From: Hawksworthiomyces lignivorus
Lineage: Eukaryota; Ascomycota; Sordariomycetes; Ophiostomatales; Ophiostomataceae
DNA length: 64,000 nt
Assembly (NCBI GenBank): GCA_002917075.1
Contig: NTMA01000017.1
Coordinates: forward strand, 130,589 to 194,588
Reading direction: 5' to 3'
Shown: piece by piece, positions 10,862-20,697 of the stretch
Position numbering within the stretch: the first letter of the stretch is position 1
How the letters are laid out: the number at the start of each line of letters is the position of its first letter
Notes under the pieces: model-generated
What the model was told of the DNA's origin: nothing
The model's input: only the letters and a program-made list of their open reading frames with translations
Database searches by the model: none
Program-made: the position numbers and the translations under genes

Positions 10862-12424
10862 TCAGGCCCGCCACGGCGGCGTCCGCGGCAGGTAGGCCTT
10901 GCTGGCGATGGCCTTCTGCAGGCCGTAGACGCCGGCAAACGGCCAGCGCGTCTTGAGGCCGCGGGCGGCGAGGTCGCCGCCCTTTTTCTGTACGTTGACC
11001 CGCACCTTGTCGTAGACCGACGGCAGCGTGGTGGCGTGGTACTTGGCGCGCAGGGCGTCGTAGGCGGCGCGGTCGTAGAGGCGCCAGAAGGCGTCCTCGT
11101 CGTAGTAGGCGTGCGCGTACAGCCACTTCATGCCGCCGAACTCGTGGGCCAGACGATGCTCGAGGTCGCGGTTGAGGGCGATGCAGCGGTCAATATTGGT
11201 CGGGCCGGGGCCCCAGAGGCCGATATTGAGCATCTGCTCGGCGGAATCAGCACCAGCCGCGGCGGCGACACCGGCAACAGGGTGGGGATGGAACGTCGGC
11301 CGCGTGGCTGGCGCCTGGAGCGGGCACAGCCACAGCGGCCAGATGCCAAACTCCTCGGCGGTGTAGTCGACAAACGCCTCCGCCGTCGCGTAGGGCAGGG
11401 CGAGGTCCTGCACGACAAAGGTGGCCGAGTGGCCGGACGCGTGCAGCGCCTTGTAGAGCATGCGCGTGTGCAAAAAGTCGTCGAGGAACCAGCGGGTCGC
11501 GCGGTTGAAGGGAAAGGGAAAGTAGGAGAAGGCCGACCGGCCGACCCAGAAGCCCGCGCGGTCGTACCGGAAGAGGTACTCGGCCAGCGGGACGTACTCG
11601 GTGACGGGATGGTCGGCCGTCCCGAGGTCCTTGGTGCGCTTCTGCACGTGCATGTAGAACCACGGATCGCCGCGGTGGCTGAAGGTCTGGATAGGCGGAG
11701 ATGAGGACGACGACGACGACGCCGCCGGCGCAGGCGGCTCTTCGTCCGTCATCTCGCCCGTGATGACCACGCCGTGGTCCTTGGAAAACAGGATGCCGTC
11801 CACGTAGTCGTTCTTGTTGCCGTCAGCAGCGGCCGCAAGCTCCTGGACCAGCCGGATCGTCTCGCCGACGCTGTGCCTGCGGTGGTACGTCGTCTTGACG
11901 TACTTGCGCGCCTGCACCAGCTGCAGCTCGATCAGCGTCGTGATGCCCAGCGTGCCCAGCGCCCCCGCCGCGCCGCGGAACAGGTCCTGGCGTGGGTCAT
12001 CCGCCCGGGGCGAGGCCTCGACGACCTCGCCATTGGCCAGCACCATCTCCACCTTGTTGATGGTCTGGTCAAAAAACCCGTGCCGGAAGGAGCTGCTCTC
12101 GCCGGCGGTGCCCGCGTACCCGCCGCCGGCCGTGATGCCCGGAAATTCCATCACCACAGGGGGGACCAGGCCGTGCGGCAGCGTCGACGCCACGAGCTGG
12201 TCCATTGGCACATTTGGCTCGACCAAGGCCGTGCGGCGCTCGCGGTCAACGTGCAGAACATTCTGCAGAGCGCTGATGTCGACGGTGCGGTTGTGGCCGC
12301 CAGCAGCTGTCCGGGGCCGCGTGGAGTTGGTGGAGCCGTGGAATATGCGGTAGGGTTCCTTGCGAGCAAAGTACTGGCGAACCGCACCAGCAATTGTTGC
12401 CACGGCCTGCTTATGGGCTTCCAT
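10862..12424 (-). CDS. DHCR24-like FAD-binding oxidoreductase (Delta24-sterol reductase family)
   Basis: Predicted 520-residue flavoprotein without introns in the conserved part. The FAD-binding PCMH-type domain shows FHGSTNSTR near residue 33, EPNVPMDQL, and the long conserved block with FPGITAGGGYAG and GESSSFRHG. This block and the total length (human DHCR24 is 516) place it with Delta24-sterol reductases (DHCR24/Dwarf1), which reduce a terminal prenyl-type double bond, rather than with berberine-bridge-like oxidases. A Ser-rich insert (about residues 235-250) and an Ala-rich loop (about 400) are unusual. Unlike human DHCR24, no N-terminal membrane anchor is visible with the ATG at 12424; the frame is open further upstream and a branch site plus AG at about 12459-12475 could add a short upstream exon, so the start is not certain. 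Position beside the terpene cyclase suggests a terpenoid substrate. Confidence 0.85.
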   Translation of the reverse strand: MEAHKQAVATIAGAVRQYFARKEPYRIFHGSTNSTRPRTAAGGHNRTVDISALQNVLHVDRERRTALVEPNVPMDQLVASTLPHGLVPPVVMEFPGITAGGGYAGTAGESSSFRHGFFDQTINKVEMVLANGEVVEASPRADDPRQDLFRGAAGALGTLGITTLIELQLVQARKYVKTTYHRRHSVGETIRLVQELAAAADGNKNDYVDGILFSKDHGVVITGEMTDEEPPAPAASSSSSSSPPIQTFSHRGDPWFYMHVQKRTKDLGTADHPVTEYVPLAEYLFRYDRAGFWVGRSAFSYFPFPFNRATRWFLDDFLHTRMLYKALHASGHSATFVVQDLALPYATAEAFVDYTAEEFGIWPLWLCPLQAPATRPTFHPHPVAGVAAAAGADSAEQMLNIGLWGPGPTNIDRCIALNRDLEHRLAHEFGGMKWLYAHAYYDEDAFWRLYDRAAYDALRAKYHATTLPSVYDKVRVNVQKKGGDLAARGLKTRWPFAGVYGLQKAIASKAYLPRTPPWRA

Positions 12425-15400
12425 AGCGGCCTGAGATGCACCCTGTAGGCAAGGTTGAAAGTGCTCTAATGTCGTTAGACTGAATTGATTCCTGCGACGA
12501 AGGTGCCAATAGGAAGAGGCATCTGGAAAGCGAAATAGAAACAAAATTCTGATGATGATAATGGACCCACTTAAGCTGACCCGCCATTAGCTGTTCCAGG
12601 TATGCACTGCAACTGTAGGGGAGGTCTGAAGATCCATCCCACTGTTCGTAAGGCTAGAAAGGAAAAGACATGACAGGCCTTGTATCACGAAAGCATCGGA
12701 TGTAAGCGATGAGAAGCTCGTTTTCTGTCCGGTACATATTTACTTTCTTGCATTTTCTTAATCATTTTCCTCGAGTCAAATTCAGTTCAATGGATGCTAG
12801 TGAAACAGTTCATAAGCTATTGACAAAAGCTAAGTGGTGGATCAGGTTTGACCAGAAAAAAAAGGATCAAATGAAAAATAAAAGAGGTCGAAGGACAAAC
12901 AAACAAAAGGAGCACTATGCTTAGAGACAAAGAGTGATAGAGAGACCCGCGCCGCCTTGAGAATTGTCCGAAACTTGAGGATCGGCATAAAATAGAAAAA
13001 GGATCAAGATATTACTTAGAGTACTAAGAACGGCGGAGCGCACAATAGCACCTAGACGGCTTTAGCTTGTAAAAATTAGGGAAGATAGAGAGAGATCAGC
13101 AGTAAAAGCAATAACCAATTTACCTCGCGAAGGCAGAGCGAGAAGAGCCGCTTAGAATTGATCGGAAAATAGTACTCGTAAAACGGTGCCTTTTTAGGAA
13201 AGGGAATAAAAAGGCAAAATTGGCTTGCTTGCCGACAAAACACTTTGATTCGGACAGACCTTCTTGGTAGGTCCTGTCTGTGCTCTAAGCTAGAGCTCGG
13301 CAAGAGATTAACAGACTTTAGAGTCATTAGAGAGGAGAGATTCTAAGAGGTTTCAAGTTCGCTGGCTGGCGACACCAGTGCACCAAGAGCAATAGCTTTG
13401 TAGTCTTAGGAGCAGGCTACTTAGCAGAGACCCTACACCGTACCGAAAGATACCGGATGCATCTCGTTCGCGGCAAAAAAAGCAAACTCGACCAGGACCT
13501 GGCATGCCAGAAAGGCTGCATCCAACGCAGAAGCCGAAGCAATGAAGTTGCCAAGAAAAGAAAAGCAGACTGTCGGGCAAGAATCAAATACAGATCGGCC
13601 GCTTATCTCGCGCCGATGCACTTATCACTGGATTGCAGGAGACCCGCGATAAAAAAGGCGAGATGCGCATCTCTCAACGCTGCTGGCAAGACCAGACACA
13701 GGAAGGCAAAAGAAAAGAAAAGTGACAAGTGACACTTTAAAATCCTTCCGGAAGCCACACCCCCCTTGTTCGGTAGCACGTAGCTGAGCCTGCGTAGGAT
13801 CCTTGCCTAGAAAGTAAAACGGTTTTCTTCTGTGCCAGGAACAGGACAAGAAAAAAAAAAAGACGTTGAGAAAAGATACCAAAGAAATGTGGCCTCCTAT
13901 GCACGACGTCCTTTTCGTACGAAATTTCATTAGCCTCTCGTTCGATTTAGAGCCTACTCAGAGAAATAGCGTGGCGGATCCGGACAGACGATTAGGCCGC
14001 CCTGGCACTAACGCTCAGGGCTGTATTTAGTGATACCTTTGCTCCCTCTCCAAGCCTTCCCGCGTTGCATCCAGTCAGTTTAACTAAGATGCAAGTGTAG
14101 TCTGGTACGGAAGACGGGGCTATGGGATGTTAGAAGCCGGGAGACGCCTAGACACGCTACGCTGCACGCCTAATACATTTACGATACGTACGAGCATGAG
14201 CACACGTATTTTCGCACCCTCCTCTCATTAAAATGCTTGGCTTTCTTGCCCATGTTTGGCTTCGCCTCTCGAGTAACCCTAGTTTAGTCTACTGTCCTTG
14301 GCAAGACAAAACCGTTGCAGACCACTCGTGGCGGTCTCCCATGTGCATGTACTGCATCCCGTGTATGCAACACGACGATACATTGCACCATTTTCATCCT
14401 CGTACTTGGACTTCCCGTATTGCGCATCCTAGCTTTTCTCTAGTGTCTCTCCACTCGTAAATACTGCAACTGCAAACTTCATCCTGTGGCGGCACTTGTC
14501 TTCCAGGGCAGTTGGATACTTAGATGGGAAACAGACGTATCTCTTTGCTTGCTAGTACGCCAAGTTTAAGCAGCTTCCTTGCATCCACGACGTTTTCGTA
14601 GGAGGGGTGGAGGGAAACGCCTCGTAACAGAGGAGAGGACACAGGACACGAAGAATGATATTGACAGCAGATAGTGGAATTGCAGGTCCGACGGCATACT
14701 CTGCGTACAAAAAACACCTTTCAACCAACGAGAGACGGCTTCCCTTGTATGCACCTTTCGTTCTGAAACATCTCGAAGAAACTGAGGTGTGCCCCCGGCT
14801 TCGATTGTGGCAAAGGAATCATTTGAGGTCTACCCTGTAAATGCAAGAACAAATATCCCATTCCCCCCTACTGGATTGTCAACGGCGAGCTTTTGTCGAG
14901 CTTGGACTCTCTTATCTTAACAGGAAGATTACTTGCGGAATGCCAAAGCCGGCAAGCATGCCAAATAGGTGCATATCTTTGGACACAAGGACGAATTGTC
15001 ATTTCGGAGCCTCAATCATCCCAAGGGCACACGATGCGCACCGTGAACCCATCGAGGTCTCCTTAAAATGTCTCCGTTGCATTTCCGCTGCCTTTTGGCT
15101 TCTTATTTGGGCTTGGGCATACAGCCATTCGCAAGTGCGGCAATCCCTCCAGTATGCTAGAAGCTCACGGAAGCAAGCAAACGCACTCTGTAAGTGTGCG
15201 TTGCAACGGCATTGCCGTCGGAAGATAAGACTGCACGAATCTTATTTCCCATATCGGAGACGAGGCCGACACTGGTGTTTCTTCCCTTGCGATACAGTTT
15301 TCCTTTTCGGCAATTTTGATCACGACCGATGTTCTGTAACCCCCTTATTTGACCAACAGCTCCCACACTTCAGGCAATCAGGTTGACCCCTGTCATGACA

Positions 15401-16208
15401 ATCATAGGGCCAGACCAGCCAATTTGTTCAACGGTGAAGGTGGATCCTGTATCCACACTCGTTGCAGGTAGAACACAGCACCCTCTAATCACCTGACACG
15501 AATTCGTGAAGGAAAGCTCACCGACGTTGCCTTGGCCGAGTTTAGTGCACACACTCAACCGCGTTTCTTTGGTGGCAGAGTTTGTGCTGAGACACACACC
15601 AACAAACAGCAGGTCAGTTGGCTGATTGCCCAGACCGTTGTGGCATGAAAGCGGCGATGTGCCTTTGTTTCGATGATTAGTAGAGTGACAAGACGACCAC
15701 GAAGAGAGAAACTCTACTCCGTATTATTGACGGAGTTCCAACCAAGCCTGTTCACGCTAGTTCGCCTTGGAATTGCCAGGATTCTAACGTAGTTGTGGAA
15801 TGCACCCACAACGCCTTGTCGTATCTCTCGACATTACATCACAAGGTTCAAGTTGGGTACTTGCCGACCAGACCCCGAATCTAACACCGAAATCATCCAT
15901 ACAAGTATATGGACTGGACAATGCTGTCGGACCGAGTTTGAGGATACGCGTAGGCCTCCTTGAGGATTGTGCTGTGCAAGGTTGCTATTAGCGTATTTTA
16001 TGTAATTCGATTTGCAGACTGCCTTGCGCAGAGGGGGCTTCATCTATGCGGACTTTGTTTAAAGCTGCTCCTCCCATTTAATTTCGACTTTCACCTAGTT
16101 ATTGCTTACATGTAAATAGCGCTAGAGCTCGGAATTCCCGCTACCTTCGGCATTGCGGCCGAACTAATTGTCACCGCCGTTTTATTTTAGCACCTTTGCC
16201 AATACTTC

Positions 16209-16210
<2 letters not shown>

Positions 16211-16239
<29 letters not shown>
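16211..16239. repeat. poly-T run, 29 bases
   Basis: An uninterrupted run of 29 T in the gene-poor region, the longest homopolymer in the window. Confidence 0.95.
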
Positions 16240-16241
<2 letters not shown>

Positions 16242-16996
16242 AGGTACAGTACGGAAGACGATGTTACTGACTCGTGTTCCAAATTAATGAAAAGAGTGAC
16301 GTAAAATATCTCCATGAAAAGGATTGCGTGGATGAAAAGGCGCTTGTCGCGGAAAAAAGGGCCTGCTCCGATGGCAATGCTGCAAGGAAATGTTGATCAT
16401 TCAACGGTTTTGGGGGGTTCGAGACGCTTGCAAGCAGCCAGGGCCAGGCCACTACCGGACGGTTCTGTAAGGTTCAAGGTATGCCGCAGTGCATGATTGT
16501 GCGAAGTGCCAAGAACGATACGCATTCGTCTGTGCAAAAGTAATTTAGATGTGCTCATCCTCAAGCTCAAGTCAAGAGGTGTGTTTTTAGAGCATCGTTG
16601 GCAAGCAATATGAACGAGGGAAAGAATGATGATCGTTATTTTCCAGTTGGCCATGAAGCAGATACTGGGCAAATTGCAGTGAAATAAAACTCCCGGCTTC
16701 ACTCTTGTCCTGTCTACTGCAGCTCTCCGCGGTGGCGGCGGCTCACCACTGTTCACCGAGCTCGGATCGCTTTGATGGTGATCTGCGGGGAGGAGAGAAA
16801 GTTTTAGTTAAAGCGCATGTGAGCGGGAGGAAACTTGAGCAGAGAAGCTTTCATAGAATATGCGTTATTCTTGTCTGTTGCTGGATCCTGCTGCGGATGG
16901 GCGTTCGATCCTCCATAATCCGACTGTTCCGCTGGTCTGGTCTCGAAAGTGTTTCCTCGTGTGAATTTGATCGCCAGCTGAAGAATGGAGTCAAAA

Positions 16997-17055
16997 CCAT
17001 CCAAACCGACCAAACTGACCAAACCAGCAAAACTGACCAAACACATCCAAACAGA
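16997..17055. repeat. imperfect 10-bp tandem repeat (CAAACYGACC)
   Basis: Five to six degenerate copies of a CAAAC(C/T)GACC-like decamer in non-coding sequence. The whole plus-strand frame across it is open but reads as a short repeat of Q/T/D residues, so I treat it as a microsatellite, not coding. Confidence 0.7.
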
Positions 17056-19130
17056 CTCAGGCGCACCCAAACTTGGGCAAAACACGGCACGCGCTGGCTG
17101 CCGTTCACCGATCGCTTGAAAGAGAGAAATGATTTGTGACAGTTCGTTCGGTAGTGGCCAATACACTATATGACGCCTAGAGAAAATAGTCTCATCTGCC
17201 CCTCTCCCGCACCTCTATTTGCCGTGCTTTGGAATGTCTGGTTCTGGCAGTGGTTCTCAAGTACATCGAGGTGTCAGAGAAAAGGGGAAAGGACGGCTGG
17301 ATATCAGAGCGCAAGCTGCCGGTGTAGACGATACGGGCAAATTTTCTTTTTGGGAAAAAAAGCGAGAAACGTAAAAATGGAAGAGGAAATGAATGGGATT
17401 GTGCTAGACGGCTGTCGTGAGCTGCTATCTCTCGTATTCGGCGTCGTAATGACTGCAAGCTGCAGCGAAATGGCAAATCCGCCAAGCAGAAGGGTTCTCT
17501 CATTTTGATAACACCGGCAATCTTTATACGCTGAGAGAAAAGGACAAGGTAATCAACCGCATAAATAAAAAAACAGACAAGGGCAGAGACGCATCGGGTC
17601 AGAAGAAGAGAGGGCCGAGACTAAGAACGAAGCCAAAGCCAGCGCATTTGTGGCGATGATTTACATGCCCTCACTCTGCTCTTCGTCTACGACCCCCACT
17701 GCTTGAGTTCACAAAATGGAAGGAATTCTGCGCTACTGCACTTTCCCTTTTCTCCCCCCCCCCCTTTTTTTTTTGACTTTGCTCGGCCGCTGCCTCGCCG
17801 CTTTCCGACTGTCTCGATCGCGGCTTCTGGAGGCATAAGCTTGTGAGAAAAAAAGGAAGGGGCGGACTTCGGGAACCGGGCCAGAACGAAACCCCACCAA
17901 GCCGTTTTTGTCGGCCGCACACACAAAAAAGGCGCGATGCAGGGGAGCGCGACAAATGCTTCAATCACACTGCTTAGCGACTCATTAGCGGCGTGTGCGC
18001 GCGGTTGCCAGACGCACCACAGATCACAGTACATACACACCTTCTTCCTGGCCTGCTCTCTTTCCTTTTCTCTCGGACCGGCAGTTTGATCCGGCATCGC
18101 TGTCACAAAATTTAAAAAGGAAGGTACAGAAGAGAAGAAGAGAACAATGTCCAAAGAGTACAAAGCAGGAAGATACCGTAGACGCGATATCCATGGCAAT
18201 CTGTAAATATGCCAAATGTGGCAAATCTCTATTTTTTTTGTTTTGCTTTTGCTTCCGACGGTTTTGTTTTACCGCAGAGCAATTCGACCAAGACTCCTCC
18301 ATAGTGTTTGTTCCTGACGAACCCTATGCCCTATGTACATTCAGAAAATGACTCCTGTCAAACAGACAATATCCCAGGCTGAAAAAGTGTAAAAAATACC
18401 ACCCAGATAGATCGCTTCAAAAAAAAAAAAAAAGAGAATGCCATTCCCATAATACACCATGTATTCCCAATTCCAAGAAAAATGCATCAACATGGTTGCG
18501 ATACCGGTTCCGTTCTAACAGTTGTAGTAATTGTATTCCTTGCCGTTTAAATGTTCCTTTCCTTTTTTTTGGATTTTTTTTGGAGGGGCAGTCAGTGTTG
18601 ACCGTCTTTCGATTTAATTTTATTGCTTTCGTTTAACGACCTCTCAGAATTTTGTCACTACTCGCATTTCCGAGGCTGTCGTCATACTTGGTTAAGTCTT
18701 CCTTTTTTTTTTTTTTGGTTGGCCCTTCCGCGCGAAAAGCGTGGCTGCTGTGGTCACCGACGTCGCAGTGTGCCGGCTCGGCTGAGTGACCAAAATAAAG
18801 AAAACAGGTACCCGCCATGAACATCTAGCCGAAAAGTTGTAGGACAAAACAGAAGAGACGAGACGAGGGTAAGTGCGCTTGGAGGAAAAGGTGCGGAATG
18901 CAGAGCGTCGAAGATGACGAGTAAACGGGGAGGAGAAGAAGTTTCTGCAGCACCGTTGCAATCACACGCAGGGTGTTTGGGTGGCTTCCCTGCAGGTGAT
19001 AGAAAAATTCCCTTTTAGGAATACGGGGGATTTCCAACGGGGGCAGCGAAGCGACTGCGCTGCAAAAGACGGGCATCACCTCCCTAGCCCCAGAGCCAGG
19101 AAGTTCATGACAAAGAGCGTTCGCCTCGTT

Positions 19131-19703
19131 TCATTGCCGCAGAAGACCTGACGACTGCCGGATGCTTGATTGGTGATGATTGCTCTTGGGGCGGATGTCG
19201 TCGAGGCTGTTAATGCTGGCGATGCCTGTTAAGCTGGCCGGTCCGGTATTGCGGCGGATCAGATGCTGCCAGGCAGGTACTTCTTGTGGCCGGCATTGTC
19301 CTATAGCTGTTAGATATGGCACAGAGAGAAAAAAGAAAACGTAGCTGCCAGGAGCAGCCACAGCTGCTTGCCCAAATCGGCAGCACCCCGAAAGAACGGA
19401 GAGAACGTCTACATACCACATATTTCATCTGCTCTGTAGGTGTGTCAGTCGTTTGGCTCTCTTTGTTCCTGAATACAGCAAGACAATTTCCTACTTCTTG
19501 GTGGGGCTTCTGGCTTCTTACCTGTATTCAAAGTGTGTGATGTCCGGCTGGCATCGACGATGTGTTCGCTTGTAAAGGTTGCACCACCGAGCAGCAATAA
19601 ACTTGAAGTGCCCACACCCATATTCCCTCTACCACAAAATTAGTTGATCGGAAGAGATCTACGAGCACAGCTGCGAATATCCTACCTGAGTAAACTCGCA
19701 CAT
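19131..19703 (-). CDS. small Cys/His-rich protein with micro-exons
   Basis: Predicted 103-residue protein from four exons: 19686-19703 (18 nt), 19522-19628, 19417-19433 (17 nt) and 19131-19300. All three introns (57, 88 and 116 nt) are GT-AG with good donors (GTAGGA, GTAAGA, GTATGT); the 88-nt intron has a CTGAC branch and the 116-nt intron a CTAAC branch. Reading phase is kept throughout. It begins MCEFTQ, continues with YGCGH, RWCNLYKRTHRRC and EICGQCR, so the first half has regularly spaced Cys and His (including CGH and CxxC) that could bind zinc. I recall similar small proteins starting MC(D/E)FTQ in other filamentous ascomycetes, but function is unknown. The second half is hydrophilic and probably disordered. 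It is hidden from simple ORF searches because two exons are under 20 nt. It sits alone in a gene desert. Confidence 0.75.
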
Positions 19704-20660
19704 GTTGAAAGCTAAAATGAATGTGAGGAAGGTTCGAAAAGAAAACACAAAGTCAAGGTCGTCGAGCAAGGAAAGACAAGGTTCGGGTGGGATGAGAGGC
19801 GAGCAAGGGATGTGCAAACAAGAGGACCTCTGTGTTGGAGGTGTCGAAGAAAAAGTCTCGAAGCTAAGGAGAGAAAGAAAGAGCCAAGATCTGAAAAATC
19901 GATCAGACTAATGAGGAAGATGGGAGGGTTCAGATTCTTATACTAGAACAGAAAGAATAAAGAGTACATTACACACGGCATTAAGAGGCAGATCGGACAG
20001 CGGACGAATGAGCTAAGGATGCCACTAATAACGTACGTAGGAGTCGACAAGGACGAGACAACGGGAAAGTACAAGACTGCCCCGTACAGTAGCAAGTGGG
20101 AAACCGAGACGAATGGCACTATACACAGACACAGAAGGGGCATGTGTTTTATTAGGGTTCTTATTATTGTCAACGAAGAACAAAAGTGTTAGTACCCCAG
20201 GCCCATGCCTGGCGGGACCCCGTTAATCGACCGGCCCGAGAGCGAGGAAGAGGAGGGGAGGAGGGGGTGAGAAATGAGGCAGGGCCAGGAAAGAGACGGA
20301 CAGAGGGAAGGGAATCAACAAAGGAGTTTGCAGGAGATAATCAGAGGACAAAGGTACGTATTATTCAGTACAGTGCTCTAGAGGGGTGTGCGTTTGGCGA
20401 ACTCGAGAATGGCTTCGCTTGGTATCTCAAGTCGTAGGCCACGGAGATGCAAGTTTGGGAGATGGGTGCAAACGAGAACGAATTCAGTTGGTGTTGGTAT
20501 GAATTCGGGGGGTGTGCGATTGTTCAAGGGCGAGGGGAGTGCATGTATTGTGTGCGTGTTCTTGTTGGCTCGACAAAAACACACGCCAATGGTCTACGAC
20601 TACAAACGGCTATAGGACTCGTACTCCGTAGGTACTCGCCCAAAAGTTGCCTTCTTTGGC

Positions 20661-20697
20661 AAAAAAATAAATAAATAAATTAAATAAAATAAAAATT
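20661..20697. repeat. AAAT-type microsatellite
   Basis: A degenerate (AAAT)n tract in non-coding sequence. Confidence 0.8.

Larger units (their letters stand above)
12425..19130. other. gene-poor region, left part of the desert
   Basis: About 6.7 kb in which no gene can be supported in either strand. The sequence alternates A/T-rich, purine-rich and pyrimidine-rich tracts with many homopolymers (for example C/T at 17753-17775, T at 18703-18716). The stretch 14.85-16.0 kb has fewer homopolymers and contains two protein-like short frames (15372-15735 on minus and 15800-15991 on plus), which may be relics. No tRNA or 5S rRNA was recognised. Confidence 0.55.

Noticed and set aside
12560..12660. 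Possible upstream exon for the DHCR24-like gene (frame with PYEQWDGSSDLPYS)
   Set aside because: The sequence reads well but no donor in the right phase joins it cleanly to the downstream exon; kept the ATG at 12424.
14841..15386. 181-codon plus-strand frame
   Set aside because: Arg/Cys/His-rich low-quality translation with overlapping antisense frames; no domain.
15372..15735. Minus-strand frame of about 120 codons with Cys-rich, secreted-protein-like composition
   Set aside because: No start with a signal peptide, no splice signals, no family match; a frame of this length occurs by chance in a 60-kb window.
15716..15736. Inverted repeat ACTCCGT / ACGGAGT with a 7-base spacer and further copies of the 7-mer at 5918, 20623, 21277, 22678 and 23358
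   Set aside because: The number of 7-mer copies is about what chance predicts for 64 kb, and a single hairpin with 7-bp arms is not significant.
15800..15991. Plus-strand 63-codon frame with balanced composition
   Set aside because: Isolated, no domain, no splice partner found.
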